Shown: positions 11,339 to 24,600 of the stretch, one piece after another | Layout of the letters: each line of letters starts with the position of its first letter | How positions within the stretch are numbered: position 1 is the first letter of the stretch | Origin: Chloridium humicola | Lineage: Eukaryota; Ascomycota; Sordariomycetes; Chaetosphaeriales; Chaetosphaeriaceae | DNA: 64,000 nucleotides | Assembly (NCBI GenBank): GCA_027569505.1 | Contig: JAPDFF010000033.1 | Location: 186,001-250,000, forward strand | Direction: 5' to 3' | Notes under the pieces: model-generated | Told to the model about the DNA's origin: nothing | Databases searched by the model: none | What the model saw: the letters and a program-made list of their open reading frames with translations, nothing else | Program-made: the position numbers and the translations under genes

Positions 11339-12530
11339 AAGCAAGTCTCAGATCAGCATCAACTGATCTGTGCATCTCCTTTTGCCTCAAGCCGCTCTTG
11401 AGGACCTTCAAACACATCGACAACTCATGTTTTATGATGGACAGGTTGGCGCAAGATGTCTTTCACTCTTTTGGCTGCAACTGCTTGAGTTCCTTGTCTT
11501 CACATCTCAACTCTACCATCCGGGATCACACTTCCTCAGGAGGTATCTTTGAGTCTTTACCCAGGTACCTCTGAGGCTCGCTTCCTTCCCCTGCATCTAC
11601 GGCAGTCGTCCATCAGGCTAAGAGCCCGCCCCGGGACGGATATCGGCAACAAAAACCACATGATGGCCCTCCAAATTAAAGTGAGGCTTGCTCTAGACCC
11701 GTCTCTTGCAGCAGTGGTGGCTGGCTGTTATGCCTCAACTGGACCAACCAGGCTGAAGAGATGCACCCCCAGGGCAGATCCGTACTTAACAGAGAGAATG
11801 ATGCATGGGCTGAATAGCTCAATAATGTTAAAATAGGCCGAGTTCCGACGTTATCAGTGGCCGTTCTTTGCCAAGCCGAAGATGGTTGCTATCAGATCAT
11901 CGGCTGTTGTTACACATAACAATCCGCACTTTAACTATCCTTTAACACCCAGTGAATGTCGCTTGCACTGGCAAATCCCAAGAACAATCAACAACTTTCC
12001 CAACCCGTCCCGCATCTTTACGACGTCGTCTGAATGCACCAACCCGCAACAAGGTAGCTGATGCAGCTTCCAGCTTTCGTCCGTCCCCAGCTAGCGCTCA
12101 GAAGTTGGAGAGCTGACCGCGCGCCCAATTCGCTGTACTCTGAGAAGCTGCAGATCTGCCTCAATACCCCTCTTCGTGGGACCCCATACCCCTCGTGTTG
12201 ACATCTACGGAGAGGGAATTCTGTTGATGAAAGTGGAAGAATGGCTTCCTCGTGCTAGCTGAACGGTATGCAAGTGGTGATCTGGATTCCAGTCGGCAGC
12301 TCTTGGGGAGTACTCAGATCCTGAGGCTGGGTAGATCCGGGCTTGGTTGAAGACTGTTGTTGAGAACATCACGAACAGCATGGAGCTGCAGCAGTTCAAT
12401 CTCAGAGAAGGGTAGGTATAAGACGCAGCTCTCGTCCTCGACAACTTCAGACACCCAGCAGCTCACAACCAAGCAGCCTCAGACACCACCTCAACCACAC
12501 CAACATTCACCCAACAATCAACTACCCAAA
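11339..12530. other. Intergenic region
   Basis: Region between the tRNA and the lectin gene. Only short ORFs without domains are present; I see no transposon, repeat or further RNA gene. Confidence 0.55.
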
Positions 12531-13272
12531 ATGGCCTACACAGTCCAACTCCGCCTCCTGAACGACACCTCGGACGTGCTCTACCTCGTCGAGCAGTCCT
12601 GCGGCGAGGGCACCACCTGGACGACCGTCCCGTCGAACTCGCCCGCGCCCTTCGGCGGGTCCATGTACACGCTGAACCTGGTCAGCTCTGGTTCGTGCGG
12701 GATGCTGCGGTTCAAGACGCTGAATGGCCACCCTTTTGCTGTGTAAGTGAGGGGGGACGTGGTGGTTTTGGTTCTTACACTGTTCTCTCTAAACCTCTCT
12801 GGCTTCTGTTGCCTCTCGTTCCCTCCACTCTGTTTCAGCTTTCCTGTTACTGTACCACTTCTCTTTTCCGACTGTTTCTTTCCCATTTCCTCCCTCTACT
12901 TCCTTCCCGGCTCCTGATCACAATCCACCCTTCCTCCGTTGTCCCTGCGACGATCTCATCACCTCCCATCTCCCACCCCCATTCCAAACAACCGTAACAT
13001 ACCATGACCACTGGCACGTTCTGACCATCCCCCCCAGCGCCGTCGGCGTCCACAATTACAAACGCTGGTGCGACATCCAGGTCGATCTCACCGAGCGTCA
13101 GGTCTGCACAGTCCTCCAGCAAGGCTACTACAAGGAAGGCGACCCGAAGTCTGGTGTCATCTGGCAGCAGGCCGACCAGGCCAGCGCCACGACCAAGGAG
13201 GGCAAGAAGATCAGTGTGAAGTTCTATCAGAATGAGGGGAATCGGTTGCTGGGGGTTCTTACTTATGTCTGA
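12531..13272 (+). CDS. Fungal fruit-body lectin (ABL/XCL type)
   Basis: Cytosolic carbohydrate-binding protein of the fungal fruit-body lectin family, whose members (Agaricus bisporus and Xerocomus lectins) bind the Gal-beta-1,3-GalNAc T-antigen and N-acetylglucosamine and have an actinoporin-like fold. Exons 12531-12742 and 13038-13272 give 148 residues, close to the usual 142-143. The diagnostic VGVHNYKRWCDI follows the splice junction, after CGMLRFKTLNG, and the tail ends EGNRLLGVLTYV. There is no signal peptide, as expected for this family. The intron (295 bp) is long for this window, and its GTAAGT donor falls so that an unspliced transcript would stop at once. Such lectins often serve in defence against fungal grazers; that role is inferred here. 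Confidence 0.92.
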
Positions 13273-13649
13273 GGGGGGGTTGGTAGTGGAGGGGGGTTGC
13301 AGGGTAGGGAGGTGGTGAGGGGGGGTTTGAGGAGGCAGAGGGAGGTGTCGAGGGTGTGATCCGGAGCTGGTTTTGATGGAGCGGTGGTGTTTCTTCAATA
13401 ACATTCTTCATTTGCAAACATTCGGACACAAAGTAATCAGATGAACTGAAACCAGTCTAGATTGAGCTCAACTATGAACAAATTCTGAGCCACCCCACAC
13501 AACCGCCGCCCTCTCCCATGCACCCATTAAGCCCTTGTTTTATGTAAGTCATTAAGGTCGGATCTCATCACTCATCGTGCAGGTTGAATCATCATCAGAT
13601 ATCCGCCCGTTCCCCGCCACGCTATGCAACTGTTTCAAAACACCGCCCC
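13273..13649. other. Convergent intergenic region
   Basis: 3' ends of the lectin and KAP123 genes face each other here. I see nothing beyond presumed 3' UTRs. Confidence 0.6.
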
Positions 13650-16600
13650 TTAAACGATGCCCGCCAGCTTGAGGACGTTGGGGTTGCCGCTGAAGAGGCC
13701 CTGGTTGGCATTATACAGCATGAAGACCGTCTTGCGAACAATCTCGCGGGTCTCATCGTCGAGCTGCTCCGACGGCGGGCTGAGGACAGCTTCGAAGACG
13801 GAGATCAGCTTGGGCGTGAGCTGCTGGATGGTAGGCTCGTTGGCAGCGTCTAGGAAATGTTAGCTGATTGCTCAACATTGAATGTCATAAGAGGACAACT
13901 TACAAAGCTTCTGGATGCACTCATACACGGGGGAGTTCTCCTCGTAGTCATCCTTGAGCGGCAGCAGGCCAACCATGGCGGGGAGGACCTCGCCAAGCGG
14001 GATCTGCTCGGGATGGGCCATAATCATGCGAGACAGGCAGCCCGCGGCGTTGTCCTTGATGCGCGCCTCCTGCATCTGAAGCATGGGCTCAAGCTTCTGC
14101 AGGATGGTGTGGTAGTGCTGGAGATAGGTGTTGCTGTCGGTCGAGTTGTAGATGAGCTGGCCCGCGGCGTAGGCAGCGTTGCTCTTGGTCTCAAGGTCGG
14201 GGTCTCCCAGACGCTTGAGCAGGAGCTTCATCAGCTTCTCGGTGTGAGGAGTGACAGCAGCCTCCATGTTGGAAGCGCACTCGGCGATGACTCCAACAGC
14301 GGTAGAGCGCTCGATGTTCTCAGCCTCGGACGAGGCGAAGGTCAAGATGGGCTTCTCGAAGATCTTCCAGAGCTCGGCGAAGCCAGGGCCAAGGGCAATG
14401 GCGAGGCCGATGACGACATCGAGGGCGGTGTCAATAACAAGCCAGTCGTACTCGGACGTGCCCTCAACCTCCTGCTCCTCATCGTCGTCGCCGAGATCCT
14501 GCTGGCAGGGGTGCGAGCGGGTGATGATGCTGGTGATGGTGGTAACGATCTCCCGCATGAACTCCTGCTGGGCGAGGATGGCGGGGCCACAAGCCTTGAG
14601 GGTGGCGGCGACGTTGCGGTTGATCTCGGTGACGACCGACCTTTAACCAATTAGCTTCGATTCTCCAAGAGATATTGGTTATCTGAAAAGAGATAAAAAT
14701 GCAGTCAGGAGTAGATAAGCACGCGTTCTCAGCATCCGCATAAATGCGTCTGAGTGAGCTGGGTAATAACGTAAAGTTGTTCATCATGCAAAAGTGTGGG
14801 ACCAAGTGAAAAAAAAAGCAACATACCGATCACTCTCCTCAAGCCACAGGGCGAGGGTCGCCTTGTACACGATCTCGCCAAGCTTGGTCAGCGTGACAGT
14901 CGGGGCCTGCTTGAGGGGAAGACCAGGCTCCCAGCTGGAGCCGGTCTCCTGCTCCATGAGCTGCCAGACGCGGGCGTACGACCTCCACAGGGTGGAGATG
15001 GCGGCCTTGCGGCAGCCCTCGTACGGGTGCTCGGCGAGGGGAGAGACACACTCGACGGTCTTCTCGAGGTACTGAGTGATCTCGGCGGCGCCGCAAGCGT
15101 AGTTGATGACATCGCCAAGGATCTCGATGGCGACCTCCTTCTCGAGCGCCTCAACAGAGACACCGAAGTCCTCGTAGTCGTCCTCGTCCTCCTCATCCAT
15201 CCAGTCCTCGTCATTCTCCTCGGTGTTCTTGACCTTGATCCTCTTGCCACCGGTGATGACCTCGTCGTTGGTGCCAACGATGGCCTTCTCCTCCTCGCTG
15301 AGAGTCAGCTTGATCTCCTCCTCCTCGAGCTTCAGGCTGTCAAAGAGGCCCTGGAACACGCCAGGGAGGAAGTGGGCGAACTCCTTCTCGTAGACCTTGG
15401 CGAGAGAGCTCCACAATATGAAGCTGCTCTCCCTGAGGCGCGAGTTGTCGAGCTTCAGGGCCTCCTCGCTGGAGCGCATGAGGTCAACGACGTAGGGTTG
15501 GAAGGCCTGGGCGCCGACGGCAGTGGCGATACGGCCGACCGAGTCGCAGACACCGCTGCGCAGCGAGAGGTCCTCCTCAGACTCCTTGATGGTGAGGTAA
15601 GCACCGAGGGCGTGCATGGTCTGCTCGAAGTAGGGCTTGAAGTCCTCGCCGAGGCACTCGGCAATGGCGCCAATGGCACCGGAAGCGGCAACCTTGACCT
15701 TGAAGTCGTTGTGGCCGATCAGGGCGCCGATGTTGCTGACAAGGTCACCGGCGTTCCGCTTCATGAACTCGGCATCGAGGCCGTCGGACATGGAATCGAG
15801 AGCGCCGCAGACGGAGCGGATGATCTCGATGTTCTTCTTGTCAAGCTTCTCATCACCGGTCGGGGCCATGGCAGCCTGAAGGTTCTTGACGAGGGCAGTC
15901 ATGATCGGCTCGTTGAAGGGGGTGAGCTCCTCAGCGATATCATCCGCCAGACGGGCAAGACCAATGAGAGCAGTGTGCCTGACGCCAACATCGGGGTCGT
16001 TGAGCAGGGTGATGGCAAGAGGCATGATAGCCTTGACCTGCGACGCGATGAAGTCGGGGGCACCCTCAACGACAGTGCCGAGGGCAAGGATACCGGCCTT
16101 CCGGAAACCAGGCTCGGTGGAGGTCGCGAATTTGGGGAGAGCCTCAAGCAGAGGGACGATGACCTGACGAGGCGGCAGGTCGCTAGCCAGCTGATCGAGC
16201 AGGGCAAGGGCTGAGCGAGCAGGGCCCATGTCATCATCATCCTCATCATCGTCGATCTCGGTCAGGATCAGCAAGCTCTTTTGTGTGAGCTCCTGACCCA
16301 TGTCCTTCATGCCCTGGATCTTCATGCGACGGTAGCGGACGGTCTGGGCAAGGAAGGCGAGCGCCTGCGCCCGCACGTCATCCTCAGCCTGCTTGTTGGC
16401 GGCCAGATCAATCATGAACTGAACGAGGTCCTTGAGGTACCTGCCGAGAAGGGCAGACTCGTAGGCGAGGAACTGCTGGAAGACCTCGAAGGCCTGGCCA
16501 GTCTTCTCGTCATCACCAGCCTGGACGGCGTCCTTGAGGACATCGACCATGAAGGGAATCAAGTTCTGGAGCTTGGAAACCGACTCCTCCTCCTCAAGAG

Positions 16601-17295
16601 GCTCAAACATGAGGAGCATGGCTCCAATGGACATCATGGAGTTGATGCGGACATCAGCGCTCTGGGGGTCGCGGAGGGTGTGGACGAAAAGGTCGAGGAG
16701 CTTGTCGATGTCATCGGCAAAGGCGGTAGGGTTCTCCTCCAACAGGCTGAAAATGATGTAGGAGCCGACCTCACGCTGGCCGACCTCGCTGCTGCTGGAA
16801 AGGGTGAAAAGAGCAGGCACCAGATCGGGCCACTCGCCCTCCTCCATGTCAATGGCAGCAATGGCAGCGACGAGGCGCGAGTTGGCGTGGCGGGCCCTCG
16901 GGGTCTGCTCGTTCATGGTGGCCTGGACGAGGTGCTGGCGCACAGCGGGCTTCTGCTCCTTGGGGATCTTCTCCCAGTGCTTGATGGCGAGGCGGGCGGC
17001 CTGGACGGCAGCCAGCTGGCGGATGTTGACATCCTGGTGTGTCGCGACGATCTCGACCAAAAGAAGGAGAGACTCGGGGTGAGAGTAGTAGTTCTTTTGG
17101 AGCTCAGCGGTGGCCGCCTTGAGGTTCTGGGTATCGGCTGTCGGCAGCGGTGTCAGCAAAGAAGCCAGCGGTTTGACAGGCCACGAATCGGGTGAAGCAG
17201 CTGTTTGGGCAGAAAGCTGCGCACAAACAGAATCCTGGAGAAAACTTACGGACTTGCGACTCCTGCAGGAGCGCGGCCAGCCTCTGCTTGTCCAT
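13650..17295 (-). CDS. KAP123: Importin subunit beta-4 (Kap123-type karyopherin)
   Basis: Nuclear import receptor of the importin-beta family. Kap123 carries ribosomal proteins and histones H3/H4 into the nucleus by binding cargo, FG-nucleoporins and Ran-GTP. Exons 17295-17250, 17137-14827, 14640-13904 and 13849-13650 join in frame to 1097 residues, the expected size. The protein is an array of HEAT repeats. Landmarks are PESLLLLVEI and NIRQLAAVQAARLA in the N-terminal importin-beta domain, an acidic loop EIDDDEDDDDMGPAR near residue 350, and a second acidic stretch ENDEDWMDEEDEDDYED. The acidic loops and the overall order favour Kap123 over Kap95. Base composition is even along the gene. A telobox-like motif lies about 260 bp upstream of the start. 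Confidence 0.93.
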
Positions 17296-17626
17296 GGTGA
17301 CGGGTATTGAACAAGAAAAAAAGGGGTATCACAAAAAAGAAGGAAAGGGAAAAGAAAGACAGGTTGCAGTGGAAGAGACGGGAAGGAAGGTGTTTGTTGC
17401 AGCAGGAGCCGGCGCAGAAAAAATTTGGCCTTCATAAATTTCCGTTTGATAAGCCCGATAACTAACGCTGCGGGGCTCAGGCTCCAAAAGAGGGGTCAGG
17501 GCTGCCATCTGCCCCACCGCCGCTCACCGCTTTGTCCGCCAGTTACCAGGTCAATCTGGGTTAGGGTTGGCCCCTTTTCACCCAAACATTGCCCCTGAAT
17601 CCTGCCTCCGAGTCTTCCTTCACCTC
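17296..17626. other. Intergenic region
   Basis: Between the KAP123 start and the NRPS-like stop, both on the minus strand. It contains the telobox-like 11-mer at 17558-17568 and otherwise nothing recognised. Confidence 0.6.
17558..17568 (+). promoter_or_regulatory. Telobox-like motif GGGTTAGGGTT
   Basis: Exact 11-mer about 260 bp upstream of the KAP123 start codon, a plausible promoter position for a Myb/Tbf1-like factor. Confidence 0.5.
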
Positions 17627-20600
17627 TCAGAAATCCCACTCATCCAGCCACTTCCGCATCATCAACTCATTTACTCTGCAAATTCTGTCTATGCCATCAC
17701 TTTTCTCAACGCCCTTCTCTGTGGAGAACCTCAACCCCCCCTTTCCATTGTCACCGCTCATTGACTCAAAGAAGTCGAGCAGCTTAAGGGCCGGATAGCT
17801 GTCCACTCTGCCTGGGTCGGTTGTTGCTGCAATGGCCTTGAGCTCTGCCAACCAGTTGTCGAGGTTCACTGCCTTCATCATTTCTCCTCGGTGGCGGTAA
17901 TACTCCCGAATTGCCTCTGCCAGATCTCTCCAATGGGTGATTTGGGGATTGACGAGATTGAGGCATTCCAGAGCTCCCGTGTTCAACCCTCTGCAAAAAG
18001 TCGACAGTGTCAGCTCAATAATCGCTTTAGCTGCCAGGTCCACGGGAATCCAGGTCACAGTGTCGTTCATCGGTCCAAGCGACTGTGGGATCTTGCCCAT
18101 GCTCTTCGAAGACCTGACCAGCGACGGCAGCCACTCTGTTCATCATCGGTTAGCCAACTCCATCAAACTTGACTCAAAAAACACGAACTTGCCTTGTTGA
18201 TTCCAACGCCCCTTCCCCTCGACAGCGCCAGCAAGTTGCCCAATCCGCAGAATCGTCGCCCAGATCAGCCCCTCCTTCACCGCTCGTGCAAGGATACAAC
18301 TAGCCACATGCTTAGACTCAGCATATCCTTGTTTGGCAGGCAAGCTGTTGTCGGGGTCAAACTCTTCTCGCACCACCAAGACCTCATCCTGCGGGTGCCG
18401 AACAGCTGAAGAGTTCATGACAGTTGAGATTGAGGAGATGAAGACCACATGTGCTCGTTGGGAGGATGAAGCGGCAAACTCGACGCAGCGTTTTGTGCCT
18501 GCAATTACATCCTCAAAGCTGTCCAGGGTTGCGTTGAAGTTTACGGGCCAGGCATTATGAATCAAGGTGTCGACTGTCTGCTGGAGGTCTGTGTATTCGT
18601 CGGGCTGGAGGCCGAAATTCTCCTTGTGCGTTTCTCCTGTAAGAAATCGGACCTTGGTGTGGGTGCTTGCGTCAAGAGGTCCGAGGCTGCGGTCGAAAAG
18701 GCTTTGTGCCTGTCGTTCTTCGGCATCTTCAGACCGGTTGAGGCAGTAGATGAGGCTGACATTGGGATGGTTGAGGAGTTGGTGCAGGAGGTATGTTCCG
18801 AGAGACCCCGTGGATCCGACGAGAAGTACGCAGTCTGGGTGTTCCGAGGTCCTCTTGGTTGTAATGGGGGAGACTGCGGCAAACTGTGAGTACCGGCTGA
18901 TGATGGCTGACATCTTTTCCTCGCGGGAGATGTTGTTGCAGTCGCATTTGCCACTTGTCCCCTCGCTGCTGATGGCGCGGCAGAGGAGGATGATGCTCGG
19001 GCTCTCGTACACCATCCTCGTGGTGCATTGAATGCCGAAAGAATGCAGTATCTGGCGCAACTGCAAGACCTGCAGGGAATCCATGCCCAAACTGAAGAGG
19101 TTCGTGTCGTCTGCAACCTGGTCTCCTCGGGGGCCAAGAACTGAACGGACTGCCATGCGGACGTTTTCCTCGACTTTGCTGTTATCAACTTCCCCGTCTC
19201 TGCCATCTACCAAAGCCGGTTTGGCGTAAAGAGCCTTGATTTCCTCCTCATATAACCGATGCGTCGCCTGCCGCATTACCGACCCTTTCGGCGAGCGTTT
19301 AAACGGCCTCTCCGGCGTTGCAAGACGAATCATCGACCGCCAAACCCGTCCATGAGCAGGAGCCCTTGCGTTTGCCGCTTCCACCCACGACCAAACCTCC
19401 TTAAGGAAGGCTTCAGTGCCATGTCCGACCCAGCAGGCGTGCGGCTCGATGATCAAACCAGCCTGGAACTGCCCTGCACCAACAACCAACGCACCCCTGA
19501 CCCAATCATGTCCCTCAATCGTTTTCTCAAACGACACAGGGTTAATCTTCTCTCCGTTGCTCAGGACAATGATGTCGTCTACTCGGCCGACGTATCTCCA
19601 CAGCCCTGGCTTGTTCGGATGCTGGTCGTAGAGGTCGTTGCTGCGCCATTCGGTCAGGTCTGGGAAGTTGTGGAAGACGGTCTGGAAGTCGTTGTCGGGC
19701 TGTCGATGGATGACAAATTCGGCGAGGTGGGAGTCGGGCGTTGGGTCCATGACGATGCCGGCGTGTGGATTCCACTCGTAGTACTCCCAGTCTGCTGCAT
19801 TTTTTGGGATGAGGTTGGGAAAGGTAAAGGCTTCGGTGCTGCCGATGCTGTTGACTAGTGTGGTAGCTCGTGAGATCTTGTCGCCGCATGCTTGAGCTAG
19901 GGGGGCGCCGCCGTAGAAGATGAAGTCTACCATTGAGAGAGTGTCAAGTCCATCCGAGATGCTGCAGATATCTTCGAGAATGGAGGGGGCGCAAGCAATC
20001 GCAGTTGGCTTGGTCTTCCTAATCGCGTCCAGGACAGCCTGTCCCATGGGTGGCTTGTCGGGTGGCAGCAGAACCAAGGGCCCTTGGTAGTAGATAGAGC
20101 GAATTATCAGCAAGATGCCAAATGTGTGGAAGAGTGGAAGTGCTGAAAGTATCAGCGGTGTCTCGTGTATATCATCGTACACGCTTCGGCGCCCTTGGGG
20201 GCCTGGCATCATTGTGACCTTGGCGGCGGCGCGGAAGACGCCGGACTTGATGTAAACTGGCTTGGGGAGGCCAGTTGTCCCGCTTGAATGTAGGATCAGT
20301 ATGGTCTCATGGTCTTGCAGCTGTTGGCTGAAATCTGTCTCATAAGGGATGCCGTCTGAGAGTGTGAGCAGTTTGTCCAAACCAGGCATTTCCGAAGTGT
20401 TCAGGCCGTGCATTTTCGCTGCCAGGCCTTCGACATGGCCGCGAAACTCGGAGCCAAAGAGAAACTTGCGGCACTCTGTCGCCTTGAGAAGGGACAGGTT
20501 GCCGTCATGTGAGTTTCTTGGAGATACCAACAAGCTCTGAGTTGTCAGTATCAAAGCAGCGTTACGGGCGAACTTCTTGACATCTAACCTTATACCCTGT

Positions 20601-20858
20601 CTTCAGCGCTGCCATAATCATAATTGGGTAACGAACATCGTTGACCCCTGAGTACGCAATGGGCTCATCCCCATTTCCTAGGCCAAATGCATTCTCCAGC
20701 CATCGGGCCGTGTGATCGACAGCCTTCCTCAGCTGCAGCCATGTAATGTCTTGCCAACTGACGGTGCCTTGTTCGTCAATGAAAGGAATCTTGACCCAGA
20801 CATTGTGAGGGACCTTGGTGGCGAAAGTGTCGATGATGGTTGCCGGTGATTGTAACAT
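17627..20858 (-). CDS. NRPS-like carboxylate reductase (adenylation-thiolation-reductase)
   Basis: Predicted to activate a carboxylic acid with ATP, load it on a phosphopantetheine arm and release it as aldehyde or alcohol with NAD(P)H. Exons 20858-20589, 20536-18193 and 18135-17627 give 1040 residues, normal for A-T-R enzymes. Adenylation motifs are LHSSGTTGLPKP, FYGGAPLAQ, NSIGSTEAF and YVGRVDDIIVLSNGEKINP (roughly residues 20-540). The carrier motif LFSLGMDSLQV holds the Ser for pantetheine (about 580-660). The reductase domain shows VLLVGSTGSLG and the catalytic YAESK (about 690-1040). The second intron (18192-18136) is of GC-AG type. There is no condensation domain. The next gene upstream on the same strand is the IDO-reductase-b5 fusion, so the two may share a pathway. 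The substrate cannot be predicted by eye. Confidence 0.93.
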
Positions 20859-21610
20859 TGTAGGGTTCGCGGAGACAGCAAATCAGGGATAGGAAGAATT
20901 GGAGGGATCGAAAGCACTGGGGAACCTTCATGGCTTTTTGCATCACCAGATATAATTATCAACGCAATGAGCCAAGCACTTTCAGCGAGAAGACCCGTTT
21001 CTAGCCGTCTCAAAGCCCTGTTTCCGCCCCTCGACTTCCGATGAGTCCTTGCAGCGTCATCAGCCACGAGAAGCGTCGGCGTTCTGAGCGCATTCAAGAC
21101 AAACAAGACCACCAACCTGGTACCGGGAAAGCCCTCGCCTAGGCTGGTGTAACCTTTAGGTTCGGTACGAGTTCGAACGCTATTGGTGCCAAACAAACGA
21201 ACTGCAACAAGTTGAATCGCGTTTCGGACTTGATCAAAGCTGAATTTGTCGGATAGCCGGCGCCATGTCTCACTTCAGTGTCCAATCAACCAGTATATTC
21301 GCAACTTTGGTAAAGATCGGAAGCTGCCATAGGGACGGAGGTAGCTGATGGAAACAAGGCGAGGGTAAAACAAAAGGAAATTCCCAACGAAGCTGAAATA
21401 CACCCCTTTCCCGCAGTCGGGGGTTGCCTTAAAGATGACGATAAGACACATGCCAAGATCAAATGAGTAGTGAGAGCTAGAAGAAAAATGTTAAAATGAA
21501 GGAATCGAACCTGAACCCGGGAAATGTCAGTAGTCTCAGAGAAACCATCATCCGGACTCCCCCAGACCTCAAAAGAAGCCACGCCAAGCCCGTCCCGCTC
21601 CCAGAAAACC
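20859..21610. other. Intergenic region
   Basis: Presumed promoter of the NRPS-like gene and 3' UTR of the fusion gene. No domain-bearing ORF and no repeat was seen. Confidence 0.6.
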
Positions 21611-24600
21611 TCAGAACGTAGGCGGTATCCTCGCCGGCCTCCTCCCCCTCTCCGCCAGCTGAGACCCAGACCCAGAACCAACACCACCACTCCCCAGCTT
21701 AAAAGCCCTTAGCGAGTTCGTCGACAGCCTCGTCCCAGGCCCATTCCCACCCGCCCCCGACCTCCCACTCACACTCCTCGACACTGCCGCGGTTGAAGGT
21801 GGCACCGACATCCCCCTCCCTCTGACATTCAGTTTCCCCATCATAGCCACCATAGCAGCAGCAGCAGGATCAAGCGGTGGCGTAGGCGGAGAGCAAATGC
21901 CCATGCTACCCGCCCTGCTAACATGCCCCGTCAACCCATTGCCATACACAGGCGTTGCACTTCCACTCCCACTCCCAGCCCCACTGCCCCTCCTCCTATT
22001 CAACCCCCTCCCCCTCCCCTCCAACCCTTGCACAGCAGCCATCATCCTCTCCAGCGAGGTCGCCCGCGACCCCAGCAGTAAACCCCCCTCGCCCACATCC
22101 GATCTACCGCTACTCGTAGAAGGCGGCGTAGGCGGCCTCCCTCCAATGCTGCCATGGTTGCTTGGATGGTACATCCCATCTAGCCCCCGCGACACAGGAA
22201 CAATTTCCCCCGTACCTTGAATACCCGCGTACATGCGACTTATCACGCTCTCAAAGTCCACAGTCATCCTGCGGTTCTGCTCGAGCACATATGTCGGCGT
22301 AGCGCCAAGAACGGTTTGTTGAGTGAGGATGAAGAAAGACCCATCCAGTATCTTGGTGCGCACAATGTTCCATCGGGCACGGGCAGGGTTGGATTCAAGG
22401 GCAGGTTGATGGACCTTAAGAAGGGCAAGTTTGGAGTAGAATGTTTCGAGGCGCGAGGCGATGCGGTGGAGGGTTTGGAGGAGGAAGGTGGATAAGACCG
22501 TCAGAGCTTGGGGGTTGTTGATGTTGGCGATGCTGTCAAAAGCGTCCATGCCGTGGCAGGCTTCCTCGCGGATGTCCTCGAGCAGCTGGATATCAAGCTC
22601 GACGCTTTTGGCGGCGTAGTTGATGATGCCGCGTTCTGCAAAGCGGATGGTGGTGTTGGGCGAGGAGATAAATTGCCCGACGAGAGCGACCTCGCGGGAG
22701 GTTGTTATGGCGGCTTGGGAGGTCTTGGCTCGGGCGATGGTGCCGAGGATATCCGGCAGTCGCGTGTTTGTGTCAGTGGTGGTGGCGGTGGCGAGAGTGA
22801 AGGATAGCTTGAAGACGAGCTCTTGGAGGTCGGGGCCGAATAAAGCGGAGAATCCGCCCTGCAGGAGGCGGGACTGGTAGTCGTAGAACATGCGCACGCC
22901 GAGGCCGATGTTGACGAGGTGTTCCCGCGACCAGACATTCTCAGAGCCGCGGAGGTGCTTGTCGCTGGTGCTATCATCATTGGCGCCCATGATCTCGTAC
23001 ATCTCGAAGCGGTGCGCGACAAGAGTTTCGACCGTGGTCCGGAGATACCCAGCCCAGAGGTCATACAGACCAGAAAATTCTGGTGAGCCGTGAAATTCGG
23101 GCTTGGGCGCCAGCCGTCCGACAAAGTACTTAGTTAGGAGGCTGCTGACCTCGGGATTGTTCGTGTGGGCGAGGTTGTCGAAGGTCTTAGAGCAGTCAAC
23201 GCCAGCGTTGGATTGGATGATCAAGGTGCCACCAGGGTGCATAACGCAGAAGTCAGTCACGTCGTAGACGCTGCCGTGAACAGCAATCCGCATGCGACCG
23301 CCAGCACGATGACCGGTTTGGCGAGCAAGCTGCGAGAGCGGGATGGTAGGGAGGTTGCAAGGCAGCGGCTTCGGCGTCATGAAGACATCCAGCATAAACC
23401 GGCGCTCGGCAAAGGCCTTGTTGAGAATCGTGTCGGCTGCTTCCATGCTCGAGCTGCAGTGGTTGTAGATGGCTTTTCTTATGCCGCTCATAACGGAGTC
23501 GAAGACGGCTACAGAACCGCAAACATACAAGTACCCCCCGCGTCCCCCTTGCTTCTTGCTCATCACGAGCTCCGAGATCGTGGCGCCTTGGTCGACGATG
23601 AGGGCGTCGATATACCGCGGCGGCATCTCTTTCTCGACCAGGTCCTGCGACCTTTGGTCATACAACAGACCGTGGGTATCGCGGGACAAGGCAAGATGAA
23701 CCTCCAACAAGCCAGCTTCCACATACTCCCGCAACTCCTGCTTGTAACAGAACTTCTCGCGGGTTTGGACCCCGAGATAGAGTATGTCTCGCCCAGCTGC
23801 GTTGTTGTTCGACGTGAGCCGGGCCTGCCAGAAGCTCCTGAACGGAGCAATTCCGCTACCACCAGCAAAGTAGACGCATGGTGCCGCTCTGTCAATTGGA
23901 ATTTGGAAGTTCAGGGGCCGGGAGACACTGATGAGAATATCCTCATCGGCCTCCACGAGTTCATCGCTGGCTGATAGGAAAGGGTTCAGAAACCCGCTCC
24001 CCACGCCGGCACAAGTCACGTCTCCGCTGCCCGCGAAGGTGGAGCAAAGCTTGTACTCCGCGCGAGAGACCGTCAAGTCAACGCTTGAGGGAAGTAGCTC
24101 ATGGGAATAGGTTGAGATGGAATATGTTCTGGGCACCTCCACGGGTATCAAGTCCGCCAACCAAGCCAAGTCGCCTGTGAGATCAAAAGCCCGGTCCCAG
24201 ATACGTGGGTTTGTATCGGCGACAGCTCCCTGCAATAGATCCCCGAGGCTCCCGCGGACTGGCCACTCGTTTGTCGCGAGAACCTGGAGAACCATGTTGG
24301 ACGAGGCGCGGAGCATATCATGAACCTTAAGGGCGAGCTCTTTCGTAATCGGTGCCAGATGTCCCCGCCGCAAGATGTCCTTCACGGTCAGGTAAGGGGC
24401 AGTGGTCCGCCGTACGGATCCCAGATGCTGAGCAAACCGCTGCCACTGCGCGTTCACAGCGACCCGGTAGTCGAGGTACTCGGCGAGTCCCAGAGCCGCG
24501 GCGACTTTGGCACACTCGCCCCAGCTGTTCAGGGGCATCACGGCCAACCGATCTCCCGGCTGGAAGGTAATGCCGGTGTCTTGGAGGTCGAGAGTGACCA

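Noticed and set aside
15084..15277. Kap95 (importin beta-1) as identity of the karyopherin
   Set aside because: Length of 1097 residues and the two acidic loops fit Kap123; Kap95 is about 860-880 residues.
14796..16214. 472-codon plus-strand ORF opposite KAP123
   Set aside because: Antisense shadow; Leu/Gly/Val/Asp repeats of reversed codons, while the minus strand is a clear karyopherin.
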